Origin: Phlebiopsis flavidoalba
Taxonomy: Eukaryota; Basidiomycota; Agaricomycetes; Polyporales; Phanerochaetaceae
NCBI GenBank assembly: GCA_035772785.1
Contig: JAOCPU010000001.1
Coordinates: forward strand, 992,001 to 1,056,000
DNA length: 64,000 nt
Reading direction: 5' to 3'
Shown piece after piece: positions 45,341 to 57,486 of this stretch (position 1 is its first letter; each line of letters starts with the position of its first letter). The translations under genes and the position numbers were made by a program. The notes beneath the pieces were generated by a model that searched no databases, had not been told where the DNA came from, and worked only from the letters and a program-made list of their open reading frames with translations.

Positions 45341-48200
45341 TGGCATCCAGTTAGAAGATCTGGTACTAGTTGCCCTTGAGCTAAGTATCGAGGGCTAGTC
45401 TTCGGCCTGTTCTCCATATCCGGCCGTCGTCACGTGGATAAATTTCGTATGTCTGCATCCCATATCACATAAAGACCTTATGCTTCAAAGGCCGTGTGAC
45501 AGGCAATCGTTATGAGATCTGGTCTGTTACGTGGATTAAGCTTAGTCGGAGTGGTTGGGTAGGACATGCCCGTGAAGGTGGGTGCAGTAGAATACTCTAT
45601 ATAATACTGCCACCACATCATGGCTTCCCTATCGCTCATAGAGTAGACGCTAGGGCGTGAAAGCAGCCACGAGAGTCGCTGGATTTGGTCTGTATGTAGT
45701 CCCTTAATCTTCATCTTCATGGGAGCTTGTAGTGTTTTTAATCTATACCCGCGCGAATCATATCAGCACCAAGCTCACACACGCAGCTAGCAGCGCCGAG
45801 AGTTTCAGCTCATTGAAAAACGATACCACCTGACTTAGTCCCCCGCAGAATTCGAGGCAGCTCTTACGAGTGCGCCCGTGCTTCTCTCGAGACGGATTGG
45901 AGCTGTGGTCCACTTACTGGTTTCGGTGAACTGAAACAGCCCGCTGGGCGAAAGCATGACTTTCTTACACTTATCCGGGGTCGCAGTACGGGTTTTTACT
46001 TGCGCTAAAAGGAATGACGTCTTGTCATTATGCCGCCTTGCGTATGGCACAGCAATGAAGGGATCACAGGTGATTAAAACAGAATCGGTCTACAATATAA
46101 CGTCGAACGTTGGAATAACCCAGTATCAGAAAATTGAGCAGGGGTTGTCCATGAATATAATCGGGAAGTGCTCGTCCCAAAAGTCCGTAAAAGGTCAAAC
46201 ATACAGCTGTCGTCCAAGTTCCCGTTTGTCTCGCGAATCGTATTAACGGCGCATCTTGATGCCACGAGGCTGCGCAGGCCTAGCCAGCTGCCCTGATGAC
46301 GTTGTGCAATCCCATCAACACAACGTCTTCGAGACTAATAGCGTTTTGGACCAACGCGCCACCCAGCAATCCGTGCCTTGGGGTCATAGAAAGCTCCTAA
46401 AGTGGTGTCAATAAGTCGCGTCCGATGAGGGCGAAAGACGGCCGTAAAGCAATCCACAAACCTCGATGATACTCTGCAAAGCTTTTTTGCCAGCGTGTGT
46501 TGGCCCAGCTGTATTACCTGACTGGCTGTGGGTTCCGACTATGGTCCTTCACGTTTGATCTGTCGGAACCTGTGCATCATAGCTCAGGCCACTTGACAAT
46601 TGGCATTGAGTCATACAATAATCTCCGAGAGTAAACCAAAAGCACATACCAGCACTCTGAGGACCATTTCTGGCCGCATTCCACTGCCGTATCCACGGAT
46701 TATCTCCACTCCGGTGGGACGTGTTCTGGTGCAGCTAGCGGAGCAAATCCACTTATACCCATGTCAAAATAGATAGGTTCCAGCTGGCCAGCACGAATGC
46801 CGTTGGGCATAACGCTGCTGGGGGAACCTCCTGTATAGACGCAGATGCGGCTCATAAGTTTATAGGGTGCAGCTGGGACGATGTCAGCCAATCAAGGCTA
46901 CCAGCGCAATACATAAGGTGCTCACGGTCGAGCGTTGTGGTTTGAGAATGTGAGGTGAGGTGCAGGGCACTGAACGAGCATCCTTATGTAGGCTCTCTTG
47001 GACATTAGAGGCCGTAAGTAGAATGCACCTACAATAATAGCTGAAGAGGTGCAGTTTTCCAAGGATAGACGTACGCTTTGTACGGACTTTGCAAACAGAC
47101 GGGGTATGACATTTGCGACTACTGGCTTGATCAGAGGCTCGGGTCACCAGCCGACCCTTCCGATTCACATTCCGAGACACATATTTCAGGAAATGCACAG
47201 AGTCAGCTGGGAAGCAGTAGTATGAAGAGATGTGTAAGCGAGAAGGCAGCAGTCGGGTCCGAATGAATTAAAGTTTTTTTGCGCGGAACGGGAAGGCACA
47301 GGATACAATGTTGTAACGACTTTGACTCACACTACCGGCCGCCGGACACGACAATCCGCGCGATAAATTGTAACAGTGGTACGTCCGGAGACGGCTTGTC
47401 TGTAACGCGTTTTTGCACTCTGGTGATTTCGAAGCCGATGGCAGATCTACCAAGTATCGCGATTATGGCTTGAAGCATAAGGGCAATCTGCAAGCGAAAG
47501 CGACGTCACCAGGTAGATGAACCAGGCCGCATATGACGGAAGACAAGGTGCATTCTAGAACAGCATTAGTGGTGTGTCATGCAGAATTAGTCATAGTATG
47601 TTCACAGGGGCTTCACGCGGGATATCGGCCATAACATTACCGCTCCTTCAACAACTCCTTCAGCTCCTTATCGTCTCTTTGGGCACGTCACTGAATGTAT
47701 CCCTGGTTAACACCGGCTCTATCCGTATATTTGACGGGTATTTGTCTCCAAGCACTCAGCTTTCTGCTTCAGAAGAGTCTCAAGCAGTGAAGGCTGTGCG
47801 ATGTCCGAGCGTTTTGGGGGGAGCAGTGGTTGCACGACGGTTCGTGAAGGGACCCTCGGACAGCTGGCTCGGGCCAACCACACGCACAAGCCTTGGGAGT
47901 GTCGCCCGCATGATGCTATCTGGTACTGTATATAGTGAAAAAAGTAAACGGTTGCACGCGAAGATGATCCAGTGAACGGAATACATACTAGCGCAAGCGT
48001 TGGTCAAGCACAACTTGAGAAGCTGTTGTTCTACAGTTTAAAACGCCCGAATGCAAGTCCGATGATCATGTGATTACGTACGCGTTAATGAGGCGACGCG
48101 CTTAGCGCTGCTGTCCAGTACCAACTCGCAGGTGACGTTTTGGGTCAAGGCTTCACTCAAAAACGTTCCTTGTAATGCGAGACCACACCCAGACTAGATA
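45341..48200. other. No gene recognised upstream of HRQ1
   Basis: Short frames only, apart from a plus-strand frame of 133 codons at 47574-47975 (TLPLLQQLLQLLIVSLGTSL, hydrophobic start) and a minus-strand frame of 104 codons at 46884-47198. Neither has motifs or coding support from splice sites. Some of this may be the 3' part of the gene that begins at 44802. Confidence 0.3.
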
Positions 48201-48207
48201 TATTGCT

Positions 48208-51200
48208 ATGCATTCTGGAGATAACGCGCATCGTAAGCGGAAGCCAAGGAACTCATTCAAGTCGGGCGACCGGGAGCTCATGACATTGATGCTGTGGACG
48301 CCATCGAACCGCCTCAGAAGAAGAAAAACCGCGCAATGGAAGGTCGAAGAAGGTCAATGCAATAGCGCGTCAGTGGCCACCGTTATTTTGAAGAGGTAAA
48401 CGGCAAATCTACGAAAGTCTACTGTGTATTCACACTTACACTCTCCTTATGTCTAGCCCTATTCAAGGTATGAGCCGAACCTGTGCACATTACGACGAGA
48501 GCACAAAATTATACATATATCCCAGGCAATTTTTTTGTAGATCTTCAAGGTATGCGCTCATCAATGAGTGCTGTGTATTGTTTGATTTACGGCGGTCAGG
48601 TTCTCAACACCGTGCTAGCATTCTGCTCGTCCCGCAAGAGCTTGGCTGTGACGTTCCCTGTCGTGAGAGAGTCGGCGGAACGACTGCTCAAACAGTGCGT
48701 CAAGCTTGAGGTTTCATTTTGATAAATACCTAGCCTTATTATCGACAGTCCTTTTGACCTTTCTCAAGTTGCCGAGCTGAAGTCAATAAACCCTTTTCTA
48801 GTTTGCCGGTCTCCCGCTGACCATGACTACGCAGGGCACTCCTTCCGAGTATGATTAGATTTGCCTACATTCCACGTACGCAAATACAAATACACACAAA
48901 AAACCGATGCGCCCGGTTCGCGGAGAGAACGGTCACCGGACTACTCTCGCTTCGAGTCCAACAACCACCGGCTTCTTCTTCAGGGGCTCAAGAGGATGAG
49001 GACGAACACGTATTGATTCTCGAACATTGAGGGAGAACTCTAGAGGACAAAAACCCTGGCGAATGGGTATGCTCTTTGTGACTAACTCTTTCTTTGTTTT
49101 TAATGGATGTTCAGGCTCTTAGCACCTGCCCCCTGCTCTGACGCCGGCCGCAACTAAAAAGCTTATAGAAAAAGAGAAAATCAGCTATTTGAGAGTGCTA
49201 TCAACGAGTAAGCCCCAGGCAGGTCATTTGTGGCCTTTCCGCTAATTGGTTTCATCATAGGTTGTTAGAAGCGACCTCTCCTACAGACGACGCCGTTGCG
49301 ATGCTGAAAGCGGCAGCTCGTGATCACATCCTATTGATCCCTCTAATAAGGGTTCTCTCGCAGCCATCTCGAGCTCACAAGGCCTGAAGCGACAAATACC
49401 TAGTCCAGAGGACTAGACCTTCTATAGAGACTGTGCTAAGCGATTTAGTTGCGGGAACAAGAATGGTGCATTGGGGGCAAATTGCGTATGAAAGAACTGT
49501 CGACAGTAAGGAAGGTTCAAATTGTACAATATCAGTATTCCCCCTTCACCTACCATTGCTGAAGGTCTACGTAGGCTACCTACATGTTCCATGTGTCTTC
49601 CGGACGCCATCACTCGAGGTGGAAGACTCCCGCCACATCTTAACACTCTACACCCACCAAGTTGCTGCGATCGATGCGTTAGACACAGGTAAACACGTCA
49701 TTGTGTCTACGAAGCACTGCGTCGGGAAAAAGCGTGATCTATCAGGTTTGTGGATCTATTCGCCAAAAGATACATTTTTGCAGCTGTCGCCTAGGTACCA
49801 TTCCTCCGGTGTCTCCTTGATCGGGATCCCGCGTCAACGGCGATTTTTATATACCCCACGAGGTAAACGATCTTAGGTCGTCGAGGCATAATGGTTTACT
49901 TTATTAAATTACCAGGCATTGGGCACAAGACCAGAGGCAGGCTCTCGACAAACTAATCTATGCTTGTCCCGGGCTAGAGTCCATAAAGGTAAGAACGTCG
50001 ATCAATTACCCATAAAGGTTTTTTATGGTGTATACAGATTGCAAACGTACGATGGTGACACTCCAAAAGAGGCCAGAAAGGGTGTGTGACATTATAAACA
50101 GCATCGTCTCTATAACCAAACTGGTGTCTAGAGATCCGAGAGACCGCCTCCGTGATATTTACGAACTTTGTAAGTATAAATTCTTTCCTTAGTCGGCATC
50201 GAAACCTTACTGCGCCACAGGATATGATGCACTTCGCTATATTACCCTATGAGGAGCAGTGGCGTAGGTGAGCACCTCGCAAGCGCTGCCCTGTGACCCG
50301 TGAAATGATGACAAAGAGCTTTAGATTCTTGAAGAAAGACATCAAGTTGGTTGCAGTGGATGAATTACACTACTACAATGCGAACGTTCGGCAGGTATGT
50401 ATTCCTTAACTTTTATCAGCAGCAGCTAGCGGCCAACATCATGTCCAGCCATGTTGCGCAGGTTTTGAGACGATTTAGGCGCATATGCGCTGCAACTGGG
50501 CAGTGCGTAAAGTCCATCAACGCCAATCGATGCGGGCTCATGAATTTCCATTTTACTACAGATAGACCCACGTCCTCTTTGTGTCATGTAGCGCCACCGA
50601 TCAACACAAATCCCGGCAAATACATGCGACAGATGTTCGGCATTGATGTCCGCGCATTTTCTCTGCTCCTGAAAACCTGCTTACACACAGTCAGTGAGGA
50701 CGTGGAAGAAATCAACCGAAGACGGCGCACCATCAGTCGCAAAGACTACATTGTCTGGATTCGTGACCACCTATCGATCCCATGGATCCCTCTCTTGGGT
50801 CGTCACAGCTCATTACAAGAATCCACCAGGTTGGCTAGGTTCCTCATTGAACGTGGTATACGCTTGATTGTGTTTTTGTCCGGTACGTCGAATAAAGACC
50901 GTGATTTGTCGGATGTTATTTTCAGTCCCCCGAACATTCACAATCCGTAAAATCTTGCGAGCTGGTACGTTTTGCAAGGCCGAGTTGTTCTCAGGGGGCA
51001 TGTTCCGCTTGATAATTTTTGATAGTTTTTTCTCAAAGCTTTGCGGACTGTGACTTACTACAATTGCACGGTCGTCCATGGATATTTTTGGACATAGCCA
51101 TGTTCATAATATCGGGAGGCAAGTTTCATTTGTAGGGTACGAATATTTCCTTCACTTGCATATCCAATCTCATGGCTTTTATTCATGATCCAGGTTATAC

Positions 51201-53532
51201 CCCTGCGCGGTTTTTGTTGCCCTACTCACATCAGAAAGGAGGAGTGAGTTGTTCTGACCTTTGTATTACTGAGGCATTATAAGCACAGGCAAGCCAGTCC
51301 GTTCGTTATTGCAGCGCGAAGAACGCATTTGTAAGGCGTAACCATGCTGGGAGTAATCGTTTGCGTACGAATACAAATAGCTCTCGAGCTCTGTTTTGAT
51401 AGAATTGGCGTTTCTGGACTGCTGTCGATGATGTTTTAGGGGTTTCCCGAGGTGTAGGAGTAGCTAGCTTTGTATGGGGCAGTGTCAGCTTCTAGTACTT
51501 CGGCTTTGGCTGCCTATTATTATTCAGATCCTTTTTTTTCTTGCCTCGAGCGTCACAGGCCGGGTCGAGCGGGTCTTCGGGAGCGCAGGACGCATTGGTC
51601 GCGTATTTCATTGGCGATGCGAGTAACCACTATTGACAGAGCATTATGTTGCCGGTTACCCGGATGGCAGGCTCGTCGAGCAAGCCAGGTCAACGAGCTG
51701 TGCTATATGAGCGATACTGGAAATAGCGAGGTCCTGCTAGATGGCTCGACGGGTTTGCAATGCTGCTGGTCAAGAAATGCGGCCCTCAGTCTCGCGGACA
51801 GAGTCAGTTATTCTGTTTGTGTGGGGTCGACGACGGATATGGCCGTAAAAAACATTTTGCGATACTCAGCTCGTGAAGGATCATGATCGGGATGGTAAGA
51901 ATTTAGTCTTTCCTTGGCTGCGGTGAAACTGTTTTGCATATCTTCGCGGCCTATCTAAGTAAGTAACCATAGCACATCCCGAGATTTTCAGTCCTACATC
52001 CTGTCAAAACACATCTCTTCTTTCGTTAGGCTTCCGAGAACAGGACGATATGCCGTGGTAGACGTGCACTATGACTTCACAGAACCTGGTGGTAGGGGAC
52101 GCTCCGCATCCTCGAGCACATATGGGGGGGTTGAGACACTGTCATGAGAGCCCTCGTGTTCGGAATATATACGAAGGAGCGTGTGGTATACGTCAGGTGT
52201 TCCAGACCCCTCCTTCCTTCATTGACTAACCTGATTTAAAAAGTTCATTCACCAAGGGTACGTGACATTCATCGTACACACGAGTTAATCACTGTCAGGC
52301 CCCCATGCTGGTGTGATGACAATTTTATTAGATTAATGAAGTCACGCACACTGACGGTGGAGCGAAGATGCCAGGCTTTATTCACGTCCGACCCGTCAAC
52401 CACTGGACGACAGAGCCAAGAGATTTCACGAACTGTAGATGCCCCAGCACAGTGACTTACCGGCATACGACGAAATCAGGGACTCGACGCCACATCGCGC
52501 TTATTATGGCCGTAGGTTCACTTCGATATTCTGTCTCCATATGTCATAAAGCTCATCCTGGGTCCCTAGGAATTGAGCCTGATGACTATTGGTATTTGGT
52601 GAGTAACTCGTTAATTTGGGATGTGCATTGCTGTTTGAGCTTGTAAGATTTGGTCCCTTACTGAGCGTTGGTGACAAAAGGTATTTTCTGCTAAAAGTTT
52701 AGCGTATGTCAGCTTGGATATCTGCAGGACAGAAATTGACCTCAGTTCAGGAGCAAGACCATTCTTGATGCTGTGGACGTCGAGACCCCTCCCGTGGGAG
52801 CGCGAGTCGAACAGGTTTTTTTGGATCGTCATGTTCCCAAAACTTACACTGGATCTCATGCGCGCGAATGGTGTACATCCTGCAGAGGCGATTCATTAGC
52901 CGCCGAACATGCCTTCTTGAATCGTTTTGCACTTTCTTCCGATATGTGGTACGCAGTGTAAACCCGCTGTAAAAAAGGAGTACACAAAGCCACACCAACC
53001 AAGCGCAAGCGACCAGCGAGGCATGTTCAATTAAGCTGTCGCGAGATTTTCAAGCTCACAAAACTTACAAGGCTCCATCTTTTACGAGAGGACAGGCGCA
53101 GCAGGAGGAAGTGCAACGTAAGGCATCGACCCATGGTTCAGTATGCGGACCGACTCCTGACCTTTTGACATATATGCAGCTAATAATCATGCACGCCGTA
53201 GTATCCTCAATTTTACTCGACGCACACGACAGAGTAGAAGCTTGCGATTGCGAAGAGGGCTGTGCAAGACTGTGCGTCTCTCATATGTCAATGTATTCTT
53301 TGTTTCGGTTGCTGTGCACTCTATCGCAACAGGTGTTGTGAGCACCATCGTGTCGTGAGAACAACCTCGTGTCCTCAAAACGAGGAGCTTTGATCGTGCT
53401 CAAAGCCATCCCTGGGCCCCGATCGACGAGCATCTCCTCTACGGTCCTGGGAACTCTGAAGTACACGAGACGATCGTAGAAGCGACGCCAGTGCGCGTGT
53501 CACAAGGCGTCGAAGTAGAGCAGGCCGACTGA
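48208..53532 (+). CDS. HRQ1: Hrq1-type RecQ4-like DNA helicase (frame-broken, intron-rich)
   Basis: 3'-5' DNA helicase of the Hrq1/RecQ4 group, acting in crosslink repair and telomere maintenance in the nucleus. The N-terminal part (about 48208-49400) has PQKKKNRAMEGRRRS, VLAFCSSRKSLAVTFPVVRE and, further on, DEHVLIL...LTPAATKKLIEK. The RecA1 domain begins with QIAYERTVDSKEG (about 49477-49515) and LYTHQVAAIDALDTGKHVIV (about 49648-49707). Walker A (49701-49740) is distorted by an extra A. Motif II is VAVDELHYY (about 50350-50376). SHVAQVLRRFRRICAATG follows (about 50442-50495), then LGRHSSLQESTRLARFLIER (about 50796-50855). RecA2 shows an ALEL...DIG block (about 51381-51415) and a broken QxxGRAGRR motif (51551-51585). 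The C-terminal domain has WTTEPRDFTN, FWIVMFPKLTLDLMRANGV and the Cys cluster ACDCEEGCARLC (about 53240-53275). Stop at 53530-53532. Start uncertain. It ends 57 bp from the convergent SCY1-like gene. Confidence 0.88.
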
Positions 53533-53589
53533 GCCGTCGAGCGAGAACCAAATAAAATTTATCCAAAAAACAACCTGAAAGCCCCACAT

Positions 53590-56500
53590 TTATGCTAGAG
53601 GATCGAAGTCTCCCCAGTCGTCTTTCGTTAGCTGTTTGTTGGTCGTGCCATTCGTGCCGGGCCAAGTCGGCTGAGCAGGCCGTTGTGAGGGCGCCAGCAC
53701 ACCCTTCCGGACGCCCGCGAACAGCGGTGGCGATGTCATGTTCGGCATCATGGGCTGTGTGGGCATTTGAGGGTTTAGCACTTGGAATGTATGGTGCTGT
53801 CTAATCACGGCACAGGAGGCGACCAACGGTCTCCTCCTATCCCTATGTAGGGGGGCATGGTTGGCGCTGTCATCGGCCACAGAGGGCGCAACGGGAGCTG
53901 GCGGAAGGGAAATGCTGTAATTCGGTCTGCTGGTACCGTTGTGGTGGTGGCGCGTTGTACGGGCGGTGGGTGTTGGACATCATGGGTGGGGAGGTCATTG
54001 ACACAGCGATGACCGTATTGGCTCTCCTAGGGACGGCCTATTTGGAGGCGATGAGAAAGCCGCTGAGTTGAAGGGATGCCGTAGGCACAGGTTGATCCGC
54101 ACCCAGCCCCCGACTTCCTCTTGACATAGGGGAAGGCCTGGAAGGACCCGATGAGAACGAGCGCGTTTGAGGACTGGAGGGGAGTGACTGAATCTGTTGT
54201 GGCTGGGGCGGCACTGGTTTGGACACTGGCGGACTCAGAACAGGAGTCCGGCTGTGGATGAATGAGTAAATCACGCCACACTATTGCGGTATATGGCGTT
54301 ACCTGTGAGTCATTGAGGAGACTGCCCCAAACTACATCATCCTCCCAGCCATTTGACGACCTGTCGGCGGGCGGCGGTGTCCGCCTTGATGGGTATTCGC
54401 TCCGCCGCCCCCGACTAAGCTTTCAAAGTCGACGGCGCCACCCATGGGCGGAGTTGTAAACGCCGTTCGCGTTTGTGGACGACCGATCACTCAATCCGTT
54501 GTGAATCGCGAAGATATTGGTCGTGCTCCTTTTCGACACGGTTCGCCGAGTTTTCTAATCACGTCCATGAAGCGTTTTTGAATTGCGACACACTGAGCAC
54601 TGATATTCCATGTATTAGCTTCCTTAGCTTTCGTACTGGTCAGACGTGACTGACAAGGACCATAGACATTGCCCAGAGTTGAGGCAATACAAGGGTGGCA
54701 ACTGCTTCGCGGTCGACCTTCATGCCCATCGCCTCGTGCACTCCCAAGGTTGGGCCATCTGAACGCTGCTCAATAGTTGACTCTTCGAGGCACAAGGAGT
54801 AGCTTTACCATGACCGCACGGGCTCTTTCGTCCTGATTTTGGATAACAGTGGGACCAACTTCTGAGTCAAGCTCGACTGGTCTAAGGTCTTGACCATGCT
54901 TAGGAATGTAACCAGAGTGGCAACTTTGACCGTGAGGATGCGGGGTCTTCGAGAATACGAGCTGTAAAGATGATGTTGAGAAATGGTATGGGACTATTGA
55001 TATAGGCGCATATACGTACAGCAACACGAGGGGGAACAAACTCCCTGTACCTCCGCATAGTCGATTGTGTCGCACAAATTCGGCACAGCCTTCAGTGCCC
55101 GTTCCTGTACCTATACTTTTTGTCAGTGTAAAACCCCACCAGTTTGAATGGAAGACAATTTACGATCGCGGTTTGTGCTCCGAGTCCCAAAGCATTGTAG
55201 ACAAGCGTGCCAAAACGTCTGATGCGATATTGAATCAGCCCCGAGACTTTTAGAAGAATGAAGGACACATACGTTCTCGGAAGACTGCCTTCTCACTGTC
55301 TTGCTCTGTAGCATCTCTAGGTTTTTTGGTCCAGTAGGGTTATCATGTTTTGCCGGTGGTTCCTTGATCGCAGAAAAATAGCGGTTTTCAACTCGGTAAT
55401 ACGAGAGACGCGAATTGAGGGAGGTTGATAGGATTTGAGATATCGCAAACCACCATTGGGTAGGATGTAGGGCGAGAAGATGGGTGTCCTTCATCTCCTC
55501 TAAGAGGGACGGTAAAGATTTTACGTGGTCCGAAGACCTTTCCGAGAATCTGTCAAGGACGCTTGTCAGGCCTTTCATGAAGGAATCTTCTCTTCTCGAG
55601 ATTTGGCGGCAAAGTTTGATCGGTCAAGGAAGTTGAGCGTGGATATGGGCAGGGAGGAGAAGAAGGCGTGGGAGGGGGAGAGGTCTGTGTGGTCGGCGAA
55701 GGGAGGTTCTGTGGGTGTCTTGTGATGAGAGCCTTCAAGACCTCTACGATTCAAAATCTTTCTGCTCAGTTCACGAGAGTTGACTGCAATGACGAGCAGA
55801 CCTACCTCGCAGATCTGGATCTAAGCGGTCAAGACCGGTCAAACGCCTTGCCTGCATTGTCGCGTACGGCTCCCAGACGCTTCCGTGGCTCTTGAATGGA
55901 GGGGAGCCTTTGCAATGTACCGTGTACATCAGACATCCTAGAGAATACATGTCCGATGCATCGGGGCGCGAACGGATCCAAGAGCTCATCTCAATGCATA
56001 CTCGGGCCCGCTGTGTAACACCCATGAGACCGACGGGGACATACAAACGGACTCCTGCATATACCAATATAGTTTCAAAAGAACGCTGGGTATATGCGGG
56101 GACCCGACCGTCAAAGGTCGGAAACTCCCAGCGTGAGGGGGTTCCATCCGGTTTAGTTAGTGGTATCGTGAGCCCAAGACCGGGTATCTTCCAATCGCCC
56201 TAGCAAAGGATAAGCCTTCATTTTGGGAGCATACTGGGGAGTTTCCCTAAAACTGACTGCACTGTTAATTATAATAGACTCCGGATTGATGTTGGTGTGG
56301 ATGAGACGTGCAGATGTAATGGAGGAAATATCAGTCCCTTGCACAGTTGATGCAATATGCCTTTCTGAATCTGCAAGAATTGTTTGAGCAAGGGAAGGGG
56401 CAAATACCCTCGTGATGACTCACTTCGACTTCGTCCAGTTCCACTAAGGGCGTGTTGTATTGCAAGGAGCCAGGGATGGACAAATGAAGCGACGACAAGA

Positions 56501-57052
56501 CTGGCTCCGTCGCAAAAAATCAGCTCGTTTCGTGCCTCTTCGAGTGGCTCAACCATCTCTTGTAATCTGAAGTATCAGTACAGTCCTGTTTGTGCATGCA
56601 TACCACTGACCTAATATTGAGGGAATGGCGTAACCTCGAGAGCGAAGTAGCCTAATACGTTTAGATGAGCGGACACAAAAATCGTATATGGCTAGAGCGT
56701 ACCTCGGCTTTCAATACCTCTATGTACCTCTCCTTCGAAGCAGGACCCATCCTATCCACCTCCGGTGCTCGCTTGTCTGCACTCCATACGCTAACCCGCT
56801 TACCAGTAACCTGCGCCCAACGTTAAACAATTACAAGCCACCAGATCCTAGGACCACGCACCCTTATGCGACGCAGACTGGACGCGCCACGGCCCGACAT
56901 TGAACGCGGAGAATGCGCAACGGTCGGCAGGGACGTTGCGGAAGACGAAGGGCGTCGGAGTCGCTGTGCGGCTGATGACGGACCCAGAGCCAAAGGTGTA
57001 GTTCTGCGAGATATTGGTCCGGCCGAAGAAATGAGGACGCCGCGGCGAGCAT
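53590..57052 (-). CDS. SCY1: Scy1/SCYL2-type protein pseudokinase (frame-broken)
   Basis: Kinase-like trafficking adaptor of the Scy1 family, linked to clathrin-coated vesicles at Golgi and endosomes. The minus start at 57052 gives MLAAASSF, continuing in a shifted frame as FGRTNISQNYTFGSGSVIS. After an intron (56811-56861) come VTGKRVSVWSADKRAPEVDR (about 56810-56750) and LSRLRHPSIL-like sequence. The kinase-like core has FLQIQKGILHQLCKGLIF, LIHTNINPESIIIN (an altered catalytic loop), a GLGL-like replacement of DFG (about 56170), IAPEYAL and SDMYSLGCLMYTVHCKGSPP (about 55965-55905). HEAT-like sequence follows: FMKGLTSVLDRFSER, LPSLLEEMKDTHLL, LEMLQSKTVR. The tail ends DDWGDFDPLA with the stop at 53590-53592, as is common in this family. 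The missing catalytic residues fit a pseudokinase. Several frame breaks and short introns. Confidence 0.85.
56811..56861 (-). other. SCY1: First intron of the SCY1-like gene
   Basis: On the minus strand this 51-nt segment begins GTGCGT and ends GCGCAG and joins the WRVQSASHK block to VTGKRVSVW, restoring a sequence typical of the family's N-lobe. Confidence 0.7.
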
Positions 57053-57486
57053 GGTGGTCGAATGTCCTAAGCGTAGCGGTGTCTTGGGGGAGTGCGGCAG
57101 GTCCAGTACTGGACGTGCTATGTACAGAAGTCGGTGAGGAGAGTTGTCCGAGAGGACCCTCTTCAATATTGCCGGCGAGAGCGACGAGAGGAGTCGCTGG
57201 AGCTGCGCGATCGACTGGTGTTGCGCGAAGGTGGGCTGCTGCTGGTCTGCGGACAGATTCACGGCAACCCTGTAATGACACCGTAGCCTATGGCCCCCAC
57301 CATCACTTTGAGATGTTTCAAGCAAAAAAAGGCAAGTGTGTTCGTTCGCAGATGATGAGTAGGGTTTCGTCCCCGATTCCTTTTCGCTAGCATCTATACA
57401 AATAAGCCATTGATAATATACGCTCTATACAATCCTCTCAACCAAGCAATCTATCGTCCGTTTTTACTGATGTCCACAGCAATATT
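57053..57486. other. Intergenic region between SCY1-like and arrestin-like genes
   Basis: This holds the 5' flank of the SCY1-like gene and the 3' flank of the arrestin-like gene, both on the minus strand. Open frames here are continuations of antisense frames of the pseudokinase gene. No motif seen. Confidence 0.4.

Noticed and set aside
50950..51950. Suspected insertion inside HRQ1, because the RecA2 helicase domain first seemed missing
   Set aside because: On closer reading the distance is normal for the family, and remnants of motifs are present: an ALEL...DIG block near 51381-51415 and a broken GRAGRR motif at 51551-51585, with intron-like sequence between them.
56866..57390. Plus-strand frame of 174 codons
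   Set aside because: It is antisense to the first exon of the SCY1-like gene, where the minus-strand reading and splice site match the family.
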